Source: CAZJNX01 sp964547415
Lineage (GTDB): Bacteria; Pseudomonadota; Alphaproteobacteria; Rhizobiales; Amorphaceae
Direction of reading: 5' to 3'
Length of the DNA stretch: 11,786 nt
Assembly: GCA_964547415.1 (NCBI GenBank)
Contig: CAZJNX010000151.1
Coordinates: 1-11,786, forward strand
The notes under the pieces were generated by a model. That model saw only the letters and a program-made list of their open reading frames with translations, was not told the DNA's origin and made no database searches. Each line of letters starts with the position of its first letter. Positions within the stretch are counted from its first letter, which is position 1. The position numbers were made by a program, and so were the translations under genes. Below, one piece after another: positions 1 through 7,204 of this stretch.

Positions 1-437
1 TCGCGCCACCCGCAGCGAAACGTCGCCCTGCGCGTCCGCCCGAAGGCTCGCCGCCACCGGGCCAGCCGTCCGCCCGTGCCCTGCGCCGGACGCACGGCCT
101 CCTCGTCCGCGGCATGGACCGCGGGGGTGAGCCACCGGTCGCCGCCCGGGCGAGGCACGCCGTCCGGCGCACGGGCACGGGGTCGGGCGGTGCCGCAGGC
201 GCCGGCCGGCCAGGGTCCCGGCGGGGTGGCACCGTCCGCGGTCGCCGGGGACGCGCGGGTGGCCGCCGCCAGTCCGCGGCAGGTACCCGGCCTTGGGGCG
301 GGACGATCACGGGCGGGCCGAGCGATCGTGAGAGGATGTCAGGACCGCTTCACCGGCACGGCGCCTATCCTGTCGCCATGACGTCCGGCGCGAAACGGGC
401 CCTTGCGCCCGCCGCGGCCAGCGAGCGGAGGAAAGCC
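1..437. other. No supported gene; upstream region of the TPR gene
   Basis: All frames here are open for long stretches because of the GC content, but none shows a recognisable family, a clear ribosome binding site or consistent third-position bias. The only hint is at the left edge. Read on the minus strand, positions 57 to 1 give a protein-like stretch that starts with a possible GTG (VAASLRADAQGDVSLRVAR) and runs off the window. It could be the N-terminus of a divergent gene, but this is weak. No convincing promoter was identified before the gene at 438. Confidence 0.4.
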
Positions 438-1877
438 ATGGAGACGACGGTAGCCGACCGTCCGGGCCCCACCAGCGCCCTCGCGCCCCCGGCCGAAGGA
501 GGACCGCAGGCACGCGCCCGGAGCGCCGCCTTCGCGGACGACCCGCTGACCGCGCCGCCGGACGGCCTTTCCGCCGCGGCCGGCCCGGCCTGGCAGGCCT
601 TCGTCCATGGGCTCGTCAGCCACCACGGGGAGACCGGCGACCGCCTCGCCGCCTTCGAGGCGGCGGCGGGGGAAGACCCGCTGGCGCCGGCCGTGCGCGG
701 CCTCGTCCTGATGACCCTCGGGCGGGCAGAACTCGCGGCGCCCGCCGCGACCGCCCTCGCGGAGGCCCGTCGCCGCGGCGCGGGCCGGCGGTGCGACCGG
801 CTCGCGAACGTTGCCGCCGCCGCCCTCGCCGACTGGCTCGCGGGCGATCCCGGCCGGGCGGCCGACCGGCTCGACCGGCGCCTCGCCCGGGTGCCCGGCG
901 ACCTCTTCCTCGCCAAGATGGTCCACGCGATCCGCTTCATGGCGGGCGACCGGCGGGGCATGCGGCGATCGGTGGAGCGCACCCTCGGCCGCGGCCCGGC
1001 GAACGCCAGCGCGCGCGGCTACCTCCTCGGCTGCCACGCCTTCGCGCTGGAGGAGACGGGCGAGGTGGCGGCGGCCGAGCGGGCGGGCCGGCGGGCCCTC
1101 GAACTCGCGCCGGACGATGCCTGGGCGCTCCACGCCCTCGCCCACGTCCACGAGGTGCGGGTCGCGCCCGAGGCGGGCCTGCGCCTCATCGCCGGGCACC
1201 GGGCGGCATTCGCCCACTGCAGCACCTTCCGCTTCCACGTCCACTGGCACGAGGCGCTGTTCGAGCTCGAGCTCGGGCGGACGGAGCGGGTGCTCGCCCT
1301 TTACGACGGCGCGGTCCGGGCCGAGCGGACGGACGACTTCCGCGACATCGCCAACGCCGTCTCCCTCCTCGCCCGCCTCGCCCTCGAGGGGGTGGACGTG
1401 GGCCCGCGGTGGGAGGAGCTCGCCGAGAAGGCCGAGGCGCGTATCGACGACGGGGCGCTCCCCTTCGCCGACCTCCACTACGTGACGGCGCTCGCCGCGA
1501 GCGGGCGGCACGAGGCGGCCGAGCGGCTGGTGGCGCGGCTCGCCTGGGCGGCGGCGGAGACCGGCGGGAGCGAGCGTGGGCGCATCGCGGGCGAGGTGGC
1601 GGCGCCGACGGCGGCCGGCATCGCCGCCTTCTTCCGCGGCCGCGCCGCGGGTGCCTTCCGCCGCCTCGCGGCGGGCGAGCGGGCGCTCGCGGCCGTCGGC
1701 GGCAGCAACGCCCAGCGGGACCTCTTCGCCCGCCTCGCGATCGAGGCGGCCCTCGCCGCCGGCTTCGGCCGGGAGGCGGCGAACAGGATCCGCCGCCGCG
1801 CCCGGCGCCACGGCGGCCTCGACCGGTTCGGGAGGAGCCGCCTCGCCCGCGCGCATATGCACGGCGCCACCCTCTGA
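438..1877 (+). CDS. TPR-repeat protein of the TTC38 (tetratricopeptide repeat 38) type
   Basis: A protein of 479 residues, close to the usual length of the TTC38-like family. The start at ATG 438 is chosen because GGAGGAAA lies just upstream with good spacing; the frame is open further upstream but has no comparable site. The chain is almost entirely Ala/Leu/Arg-rich helical pairs. Around residues 193-245 there is a TPR-like stretch (YLLGCHAFALEETGEVAAAE, then ALELAPDDAWALHALAHVHE), followed near residue 267 by HVHWHEALFELELG, a His/Trp-rich segment I associate with TTC38. There is no signal peptide or membrane span, so it is probably cytoplasmic. The molecular role of bacterial TTC38 proteins is not known; binding of partner proteins is the inference from TPR folds. 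The gene is convergent with thiL, and its stop lies about 25 bp from the first thiL-derived repeat copy. Family assignment is fairly sure, function open. Confidence 0.8.
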   Translation: METTVADRPGPTSALAPPAEGGPQARARSAAFADDPLTAPPDGLSAAAGPAWQAFVHGLVSHHGETGDRLAAFEAAAGEDPLAPAVRGLVLMTLGRAELAAPAATALAEARRRGAGRRCDRLANVAAAALADWLAGDPGRAADRLDRRLARVPGDLFLAKMVHAIRFMAGDRRGMRRSVERTLGRGPANASARGYLLGCHAFALEETGEVAAAERAGRRALELAPDDAWALHALAHVHEVRVAPEAGLRLIAGHRAAFAHCSTFRFHVHWHEALFELELGRTERVLALYDGAVRAERTDDFRDIANAVSLLARLALEGVDVGPRWEELAEKAEARIDDGALPFADLHYVTALAASGRHEAAERLVARLAWAAAETGGSERGRIAGEVAAPTAAGIAAFFRGRAAGAFRRLAAGERALAAVGGSNAQRDLFARLAIEAALAAGFGREAANRIRRRARRHGGLDRFGRSRLARAHMHGATL

Positions 1878-1902
1878 CCGGCGGCCATCGGCCCTGCCGG
1901 GC

Positions 1903-2117
1903 GGCGCCCGCCTCGTCGACGGCGACCGGCGCGCCGTCCGACGGGACCGTCACGCCCTCGCTGCGACCTCGCCCGCCGCGCGGGCCGCGATGGCCGCGGC
2001 GGCGCACTCGGCGATGAAGGCGGCGGTCCCCTCGGCCGGGACGGCCGCGAGCACAAGGTGGTCGTCTCCGCCGCCACGGGCCGTCGCGGGCGGCGCGGCG
2101 AGCCGGTCGGCGCGGCC
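1903..2117 (-). pseudogene. thiL 3'-end copy A, frameshifted and truncated
   Basis: This copy is the furthest from thiL. On the minus strand it reads GGDDHLVLAAVPAEGTAAFI and then an ECAAAAIAARAAGEVA-like stretch, matching the ThiL C-terminus. A deletion of about 4 nt (GTCGCAGCGAGG where thiL has GTCGCGGCCGGCGAGG) then shifts the frame into a stop at the GTGA. The copy also lacks the final FHHF-stop segment present in the others. It is nearly identical to the copy that contains the assembly gap. Confidence 0.75.
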
Positions 2118-2352
2118 TCAGAAGTGGTGGAAGGCGCCCGCCTCGTCGACGGCGACCGGCGCGCCGCCCGACGGCACCGTCACGCCTTCGCCGGCCGCGA
2201 CCTCGCCCACCGCGCGGGCCGCGATCCGCGCGGCGGCGCACCCGACGATGAAGGCGCCGGTCCCCTCGGCCGGGACGGCCGTGAGCACCCGGTGGTCGTC
2301 TCCGCCGCCCGGGGGCCGTCGTGGGCGGCGCGGCGAGCCGGTCGGCGCGGCC
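2118..2352 (-). pseudogene. thiL 3'-end copy B, frame still open to the stop
   Basis: Read on the minus strand, this copy keeps the full C-terminal frame of ThiL: GGDDHRVLTAVPAEGTGAFI, then ARAVGEVAAGEGVTVPSGGA, ending GAFHHF and a TGA at 2120-2118. The conserved Tyr of GGDDY is His. It lacks the 4-nt deletion seen in the copies on either side and is closer to the genuine thiL sequence in the GEVAAGEG segment. I see no start codon with a ribosome binding site, so expression is doubtful; it is best read as a gene fragment. Confidence 0.65.
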
Positions 2353-2675
2353 TCGGAAGTGGTGGAAGGCGCCCGCCTCGTCGACGGCGACCGGCGCGCC
2401 GCCCGACGGGACCGTCACGCCCTCGCTGCGACCTCGCCCGCCGCGCGGGCCGCGATGGCCGCGGCGNNNNNNNNNNNNNNNNNNNNNNNNNNNNNNNNNN
2501 NNNNNNNNNNNNNNNNNNNNNNNNNNNNNNNNNNNNNNNNNNNNNNNNNNNNNNNNNNNNNNNNNNCGGCGATGAAGGCGGCGGTCCCCTCGGCCGGGAC
2601 GGCCGCGAGCACAAGGTGGTCGTCTCCGCCGCCGGGGGCCGTCGCGGGCGGCGCGGCGAGCCGGTCGGCACGGCC
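2353..2675 (-). pseudogene. thiL 3'-end copy C, containing the assembly gap
   Basis: This copy adjoins the true thiL stop. Its flanking parts match copy A almost base for base, including the 4-nt frameshifting deletion. At the position of the thiL stop it has CGA instead of TGA (plus-strand TCG at 2353-2355). The 100-N gap lies inside it. The sequence on the two sides of the gap would join with only about 7 bp missing if exactly one copy were present here. Confidence 0.7.
2467..2566. other. Assembly gap of 100 N
   Basis: There are exactly 100 undetermined bases, the size commonly used for a gap of unknown length. It sits within a tandem-repeat copy, so the true length and copy number in this strain are not known. 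Confidence 0.97.
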
Positions 2676-3701
2676 TCAGAAGTGGTGGAAGGCGCCCGCC
2701 TCGTCGACGGCGACCGGCGCGCCGTCCGACAGGACCGTCACGCCCTCGCCGGCCGCGACCTCGCCCACCGCGCGGGCCGCGATCCCCGCGGCGGCGCACG
2801 CGGCGATGAAGGCGCAGGCTTCCTCGGCGGGGACGGCCGCGAGCACCTGGTAGTCGTCGCCGCCGGTGAGGGCCGTCGCGAGGACCGCGTCGTCGCGGGC
2901 GGCGGCGGACCGGGCGGCCGCCGACAGGGGAACGGACGCAAGGTCGAGGCGGATCGCGACGCCCGCCGCCCGGGCGAGCTTGCGCGCGTCCGGCAACAGC
3001 CCGTCCGACACGTCCATGGCGGCCCGGGCGTGGCGGCGCACGATCGGCGCGGCGGCGAGCGGCGGGTCCGGGTAGAGGTAGGCGCGGCGCAGCGCCGCCG
3101 CCTCCTCCGGCGACAGGCGCCAGCGGGCCTGCCGCGCCCCGTCGAGGCGGCCCGCCAAGTAAAGGGCGGCATCGCCCAGCGTCCCCGTCACGACCAGGCG
3201 GTCGCCCGGGCGGGCGGTGCGGCGGCGCACGGCCGTTCCCGCCGGCAGGCGGCCGAAGGCGGTGACGGCGACGTGGGTCTTGCCGGCCGCCCGCAGCGTG
3301 TCGCCCCCGAGGAGGGTGAGGCCGTAGGCGTCCTGGTCGGCGGCGAGGCCGCCTGCGAAGGCTTCCACCCACGCCCCCGTCCACGCCCCGCCGAGGGCGA
3401 GGGCAAGGACGTAGCCGAACGGCTCCGCTCCCTTGGCGACGAGGTCGGAGACGTTGACGCGCAGGGCCTTGGCGGCGATCGCCTCGGGCGGGTCGTCGGC
3501 AAAGAAGTGGACGTCGGCGGCGAGGGCGTCCTGGGTGACGACGAGCTCCTCCCCCGGCGCCAGCGACAGGACGGCGGCGTCGTCGGCGAGGCCGTCCGCG
3601 CCCGGGTGGGTGGCGAGCGGGGCGAACAGGCGCTCGATGATCGCCTCCTCGCCCGGGCGGCCCGCCGAGCCCCCCTCCCCGCCCGACGGCCCGCCGCTCA
3701 G
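2676..3701 (-). CDS. thiL: Thiamine-monophosphate kinase ThiL
   Basis: ThiL phosphorylates thiamine monophosphate to thiamine diphosphate with ATP, the last step of cofactor synthesis, in the cytoplasm. With the proposed start the protein has 341 residues, near the family norm. Visible motifs: GLADDAAV (about 37-44), QDALAADVHF (57-66), KALRVNVSDLVAKGAEP (78-94), LLGGDT (130-135), DVSDGLLPD (230-238) and TGGDDYQVL (279-287), ending GAFHHF. The frame contains no ATG, GTG or TTG before about residue 112, well inside the conserved domain. The best start is therefore a CTG at 3701 that overlaps the nusB TGA (CTGA) and gives an N-terminus with RPGEEAIIERLFAPLA. An ATC at the AIIER segment, just after a GAGGAGG, is a less likely alternative. 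It is last in the cluster, directly after nusB. Its own 3' end is the parent of the downstream repeats. Identity is firm, the start is inferred. Confidence 0.9.
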   Translation of the reverse strand: MSGGPSGGEGGSAGRPGEEAIIERLFAPLATHPGADGLADDAAVLSLAPGEELVVTQDALAADVHFFADDPPEAIAAKALRVNVSDLVAKGAEPFGYVLALALGGAWTGAWVEAFAGGLAADQDAYGLTLLGGDTLRAAGKTHVAVTAFGRLPAGTAVRRRTARPGDRLVVTGTLGDAALYLAGRLDGARQARWRLSPEEAAALRRAYLYPDPPLAAAPIVRRHARAAMDVSDGLLPDARKLARAAGVAIRLDLASVPLSAAARSAAARDDAVLATALTGGDDYQVLAAVPAEEACAFIAACAAAGIAARAVGEVAAGEGVTVLSDGAPVAVDEAGAFHHF

Positions 3702-4228
3702 GACCGCGCCCCGGCGAACTCGGCCGGACGCATCCGGCGGGCGATCCGGTCGAGGACGGCGTTGGCGATCTTCGGCTCGTCCTGCGAGAAGAAGGCCTTG
3801 GCGACCTCCACGTACTCGGAGATGACGACGCGCGCGGGCACCTCCTTGCGCTCGCCGAGCTCGTAGACGCCCGCCCGCAGGACCGCCCGCAGGGTGAGGT
3901 CGATGCGCGTCAGCGGCCAGCCCTCGGCGAGGGTGGTGTCGACCGTCCGGTCGATGGTGCGCTGGGAGGCGACGACGCCGGACAGGACCGCGCGGAACCA
4001 GCCGATGTCGGCCTCGCGCAGCTCCTCCCCCTCGATGCCCTGGGGCAGGCGGTAGAGCTCGAATTCCTTCGCTACGTGATCGGCCGGCAGACCCGTCACG
4101 TCCATCTGGTAGAGCGCCTGCACCGCGGCGAGGCGCGCCACGCTGCGCTTGTTGGCCGGCCGCTCGTCCCGCGGGCCGGGCCGGCCCCCGGACGCCTCGC
4201 CCGCGCTCGCCTTCACGTCAGTCGTCAT
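3698..4228 (-). CDS. nusB: Transcription antitermination factor NusB
   Basis: NusB binds boxA RNA together with NusE (S10) and takes part in rRNA antitermination. The protein has 176 residues from ATG 4228, slightly longer than many NusB proteins because of a polar N-terminal tail of about 30 residues. The core then follows: KRSVARLAAVQALYQMDVTG (about 32-51), a central DRTVDTTLAEGWPLTRIDLT stretch, then LRAVLRAGVYEL and VVISEYVEVAKAF, ending KIANAVLDRIARRMRP. These are standard NusB helices. It lies between ribH (about 35 bp upstream) and thiL (4-bp overlap if CTG is used), the usual order in Alphaproteobacteria. The sequence before the start has only a weak purine run (GGGTGG). Confidence 0.95.
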   Translation of the reverse strand: MTTDVKASAGEASGGRPGPRDERPANKRSVARLAAVQALYQMDVTGLPADHVAKEFELYRLPQGIEGEELREADIGWFRAVLSGVVASQRTIDRTVDTTLAEGWPLTRIDLTLRAVLRAGVYELGERKEVPARVVISEYVEVAKAFFSQDEPKIANAVLDRIARRMRPAEFAGARS

Positions 4229-4263
4229 GGTGCCACCCGTGCACGAACGCCCCGCCCCCGGCC

Positions 4264-4731
4264 TCACCGGGAGACGACCGCGCGCAGGTCGCAAAGGGCG
4301 AGGGCCGCCGCCGCCGCGCCGCCGCCCTTGTCGCGGCCGTCGGGGCGGGCCCGCTCCAGCGCCTGTGCCCGGTTCTCCACCGTCAGGATACCATTTCCGA
4401 GGGCGAGGCGGTGTTCCACCGCAAGGTCCATGATGGCGCGGTTCGCCTCCCCCGCAACCACGTCGTAGTGGGATGTCTCGCCGCGGATGACGCAGCCGAG
4501 CATGACGAACAGGTCGAACCCCCGGTCGCGGCGCCTGACGGCGTTGACCGCCATGGACAGCGCGACGGGAAGCTCGAGCACCCCGGGCACCGTCAGCCGC
4601 TCGTGGCTCGCCCCGCGCTTGTCGAGGACGGCGACGGAACCCGCAAGCAAATGGTCGGCGATCTCCGGATAGAAGCGGGCCTCGAGGACGAGGGCATGCG
4701 GGGGCTGTTTCATGGGGCGGCTCGGCGGCAT
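4264..4731 (-). CDS. ribH: 6,7-dimethyl-8-ribityllumazine synthase RibH
   Basis: RibH condenses 5-amino-6-ribitylaminouracil with 3,4-dihydroxy-2-butanone 4-phosphate to lumazine, the penultimate riboflavin step. The protein has 155 residues from ATG 4731, or 149 from the in-frame ATG at 4713 (MKQPPHALVLEARFYPEI). The second fits the usual N-terminus better, but neither has a clear ribosome binding site. Motifs: LVLEARFYPEIADHLLAGSV, then VPGVLELPVAL, then GCVIRGETSHYDVV, then GNGILTVENRAQALERA. The ARFY form of the N-terminal substrate motif resembles alphaproteobacterial RibH. A TTGACC at 4756-4751 on the minus strand could be a -35 element, but I see no good -10. About 92 bp (110 from the second start) separate it from ribE. 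Confidence 0.95.
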   Translation of the reverse strand: MPPSRPMKQPPHALVLEARFYPEIADHLLAGSVAVLDKRGASHERLTVPGVLELPVALSMAVNAVRRRDRGFDLFVMLGCVIRGETSHYDVVAGEANRAIMDLAVEHRLALGNGILTVENRAQALERARPDGRDKGGGAAAAALALCDLRAVVSR

Positions 4732-4823
4732 CCTGGCAACACGGCCGTCCGGTCAACCACGGGCGGGCGCGGCCGTAAAGCGACGCCCGCGCAGGGCAGG
4801 GCGCACCTCGGGGCGCCTTGACG

Positions 4824-5435
4824 TCAGCGCCCCTCCACCGCGCGCAGGCGGGCGACGTAGCGGGCGAGCATGTCGACCTCGATGTGGACCGCGTCGCCCG
4901 GGCATGCCGCGCCCCAGGTGGTGACCGCGAGGGTGTGGGGGATCATCATGACGTGGAAGGTGTCCTCGTCGACCCCGTTCACCGTCAGCGAGGTCCCGTC
5001 GAGGGCGACGGACCCCTTGGTCGCCACGAGCCCCATGAGCTCCCGCGGCGCGCGGAAGACGAAGCGGGCCATGTCGCCCTCGTCGAGCCGGTCGGCGATG
5101 GTGGCGACGCCGTCCACGTGGCCCGTCACGATGTGGCCGCCGAGCTCGTCCCCGAGGCGCAGCGAGCGCTCCAGATTGACGCTGACGCCCGGCCGCCAGC
5201 GGGCGATGGCGGTCCTGTCCAGCGTCTCGCTCGACACGTCCACCTTGAAGGTCGAGCCGCCCTCCGGATCCGCGCTCGCCTCGGTGACGGTGAGGCACAC
5301 GCCAGCGCACGCGATCGAGGCGCCGATGGCGATGGTGTCGGCCGCGTAGGCGGAGCGGATGGAAAAGCGCCGGCCGGTGCCGCGGGGTGCCACCTCCACC
5401 ACCTCGCCCACGTCGGTCACGATGCCAGTGAACAC
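4824..5435 (-). CDS. ribE: Riboflavin synthase alpha subunit RibE
   Basis: It dismutates two lumazines to riboflavin and the ribitylamino pyrimidine that RibH reuses. The protein has 203 residues from GTG 5435; the start is set by the family N-terminus MFTGIVTDVGEV and by a GGGGGAG run at good distance upstream. The two lumazine-binding repeats are visible: the first with IGASIACAGVCLTVTE (about residue 40-55), the second beginning GGHIVTGHVDGVATI and with KGSVALDGTSLTVNGV. It ends ARYVARLRAVEGR. The start overlaps the end of ribD by 19 nt, suggesting coupled translation. Confidence 0.95.
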   Translation of the reverse strand: MFTGIVTDVGEVVEVAPRGTGRRFSIRSAYAADTIAIGASIACAGVCLTVTEASADPEGGSTFKVDVSSETLDRTAIARWRPGVSVNLERSLRLGDELGGHIVTGHVDGVATIADRLDEGDMARFVFRAPRELMGLVATKGSVALDGTSLTVNGVDEDTFHVMMIPHTLAVTTWGAACPGDAVHIEVDMLARYVARLRAVEGR

Positions 5436-6655
5436 GTCCTCGTCTCCCCCTTCTCGTTCGCCTCGGCCGGAAGCGCCGCCGCGCCCTCGTACGCCGCCTC
5501 TCCGCGCCGCACGCGCCGCACGAGCCGGTCGGGGCCGAGTACCCGCGTCGCGATCGTCTCGTAGGCCGGGTCGGCGAGGAGCGCCTCGACGGAATGGGCG
5601 GCGAGGGCCGGTATCCCGCCCGCGCCGACCCGGAGCGGCGCCCGCACGATCACGACCTCGTCCACCAGCCCCGCGGCATATAGGGCCGAGGCGATCCGCG
5701 CGCCCCCCTCCACCATCACGGTCGTGATGCCGCGGGCGGCGAGGGCGGCGAGGGCGGCGTGGAGGTCGAGCCGCCCGTCCGCCCCGGGCGCCACCTCGAG
5801 GACCGTCACGCCCGCGGCCTCGAGGGCGGCGCGGCGGCGCGCGTCCGCCGGGTGGGCGGCGACGGCGATCACCGGCGCCTCGGCGAGGCTGCGCACGAGG
5901 CGGCAGTCCGGCGGCATGGCGAGGCGGCTGTCGAGGACGACGCGGACCGGCGAGCGGTCGGACAGGCCCGGCAGGCGGCAGGTGAGGAGCGGGTCGTCCG
6001 ACAGGACGGTGCCGACGCCCACCAGGATCGCGTCCGACAGGGCGCGCATGAGGTGCGCCTCCCGCCGGGACCGGGCGCCGGAGATCGCCACCTGCCCCGC
6101 CCCCTCGCGGCCGATGCACCCGTCGGCGGAGACGGCCATCTTGAGCCGCGCATGGGGCCGGCCCGAGCGCATGCGCCGGACGTGGCCGGCGTGGTCGATC
6201 GCCGCCTCGCGGGCGAGGACGCCGGTGGTGACGGGGATGCCGGCGGCGGCGAGGGCGGCGTGGCCGCGGCCCGCGACCGCCGGGTTCGGGTCCTCCATGG
6301 CCGTCACCACCTCGCCGACGCCCGCAGCGACGAGGGCGTCCGAGCAGGGGGTGGTGGCGCCGTGGTGGGAGCAGGGTTCCAGCGTCACGTAGGCCGTGGC
6401 GCCGCGGGCGGCGGGGCCGGCGGCCGCGAGGGCATTGCGCTCGGCATGGGGCCGGCCGCCCCGGGCGGTCCAGCCCCGGGCGATCACGACCGGCCGGCCG
6501 TGCGCGTCCCAGCGCACGAGGAGGGCGCCGACCGCCGGGTTGGGCGCGGTGAGGCCCGCGTTCCGCCGGCCGAGGACGAGGGCGGCCGCCATGAGCACCC
6601 GGTCCCACTCGGCGCGGCTCAGCGGGGGGGCGGCGGCAAGGTCGGGCAGGTCCAT
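5417..6655 (-). CDS. ribD: Bifunctional riboflavin biosynthesis deaminase/reductase RibD
   Basis: RibD deaminates and then reduces the pyrimidine made by GTP cyclohydrolase II. The protein has 412 residues, longer than many (about 360-380). The N-terminal deaminase shows TAPNPAVGALLV (37-48), GGRPHAERNAL (66-76, zinc His70 and catalytic Glu72) and EPCSHHGATTPC (93-104, zinc Cys95 and Cys104). The C-terminal reductase shows RPHARLKMAVSADGCIG, DAILVGVGTVLSDDP, SPVRVVLDSRL and ITTVMVEGGARIASALYAAG. The extra length comes from loops and a tail of about 25 residues that overlaps ribE by 19 nt. The ATG follows the nrdR stop after one base. Confidence 0.95.
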   Translation of the reverse strand: MDLPDLAAAPPLSRAEWDRVLMAAALVLGRRNAGLTAPNPAVGALLVRWDAHGRPVVIARGWTARGGRPHAERNALAAAGPAARGATAYVTLEPCSHHGATTPCSDALVAAGVGEVVTAMEDPNPAVAGRGHAALAAAGIPVTTGVLAREAAIDHAGHVRRMRSGRPHARLKMAVSADGCIGREGAGQVAISGARSRREAHLMRALSDAILVGVGTVLSDDPLLTCRLPGLSDRSPVRVVLDSRLAMPPDCRLVRSLAEAPVIAVAAHPADARRRAALEAAGVTVLEVAPGADGRLDLHAALAALAARGITTVMVEGGARIASALYAAGLVDEVVIVRAPLRVGAGGIPALAAHSVEALLADPAYETIATRVLGPDRLVRRVRRGEAAYEGAAALPAEANEKGETRTCSLAS

Positions 6656-6656
6656 G

Positions 6657-7193
6657 TCAGGGGGTCCCGCCGCCGCGGACGTGCTCGTCCGGTGCCGGCA
6701 CGCCCGTCCCGGCCTCCTCGTCCGCCGCGGCGCGCTCGCCCACGGTGGAGGCGAGTTCGCCCACGAAGGCCTCGAAGTCCCGCGCCTCGCGGAAGTTCTT
6801 GTAGACCGAGGCGAAGCGCACGTAGGCCACGTCGTCCACCGTCTTGAGGGCGTCCATGACGAGGTTGCCGATGGCCTCGGCCGTCACCTCCGATTCGCCG
6901 CCCGCCTCCAGCTGGCGCACGATGCCCGACACCATGCGCTCGATGTGCTCCTCGCTCACCGGGCGCTTGCGCAGCGCCACGGTGACGGAGCGCATCAGCT
7001 TGTCCCGGTCGAACGGCTCGCGCCGGTTGTTGCGCTTCAGGACCACGAGGTCGCGCAGCTGCACGCGCTCGAAGGTGGTGAAGCGCCCGCCGCAGGTGAC
7101 GCACACCCGGCGGCGGCGGATCGCGGCCCCGTCCTCCGTGGGCCGCGAATCCTTCACCTGCGTCCCGTCCGCGCCGCAGTAGGGGCAGCGCAC
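6657..7193 (-). CDS. nrdR: Transcriptional repressor NrdR of ribonucleotide reductase genes
   Basis: NrdR senses ATP/dATP and represses nrd operons by binding NrdR boxes. The protein has 178 residues. The start is the GTG at 7193, because MRCPYCGADGTQVKDSR is the conserved N-terminus and a TGAGG sits about 9 nt upstream, at the glyA stop. A zinc ribbon is formed by Cys3/Cys6 and the CVTC pair near residue 31-34, followed by RFTTFERVQ. The ATP-cone then follows (VLKRNNRREPFDRDKLMRSV through VDDVAYVRFASVYKNF). The C-terminal tail past FVGEL is acidic and Gly-rich and not conserved. It sits 11 nt after glyA and 1 nt before ribD, the classical setting. No ribonucleotide reductase gene is in this window. 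Confidence 0.96.
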   Translation of the reverse strand: MRCPYCGADGTQVKDSRPTEDGAAIRRRRVCVTCGGRFTTFERVQLRDLVVLKRNNRREPFDRDKLMRSVTVALRKRPVSEEHIERMVSGIVRQLEAGGESEVTAEAIGNLVMDALKTVDDVAYVRFASVYKNFREARDFEAFVGELASTVGERAAADEEAGTGVPAPDEHVRGGGTP

Positions 7194-7204
7194 GGACGCG
7201 CGCC

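Larger units (their letters stand above)
1903..2675 (-). repeat. Tandem array of degenerate thiL 3'-end copies
   Basis: Immediately downstream of the thiL stop, the last 60-70 codons of thiL recur in head-to-tail copies with the same orientation as thiL. Using the shared anchor CCTCGTCGAC on the plus strand, copies start at 1911, 2141, 2376 and, in thiL itself, 2699. The spacings are 230, 235 and 323 (the last contains the 100-N gap). Copies keep the GGDD region, the VAAVPAE-like segment and the APVAVDEAGA tail, but differ by substitutions and small indels. Between copies, the sequence beyond GGDD resembles the thiL stretch around 2871-2910 with about 17 bp (2881-2897) missing. The array ends at about 1903, just before the stop of the convergent TPR gene. 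The divergence among copies argues against a simple assembly artefact. Confidence 0.88.

Noticed and set aside
339..1862. Long open frame of about 500 codons on the minus strand opposite the TPR gene
   Set aside because: It lacks a ribosome binding site and any family motif. The plus-strand frame has TTC38-type motifs, good start context and strong third-position GC. The reverse frame is a composition effect.
1903..2700. CRISPR array or transposon-derived repeats
   Set aside because: Units are about 230 bp, derived from thiL coding sequence, with no short repeat/spacer structure, no transposase and no terminal inverted repeats.
1186..3384. Open minus-strand frame of more than 700 codons across the repeat array, the gap and part of thiL
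   Set aside because: It is in a different frame from the clear ThiL sequence, is dominated by Arg/Gly/Pro, and runs through the N gap. It reflects the absence of stops in GC-rich repeats.
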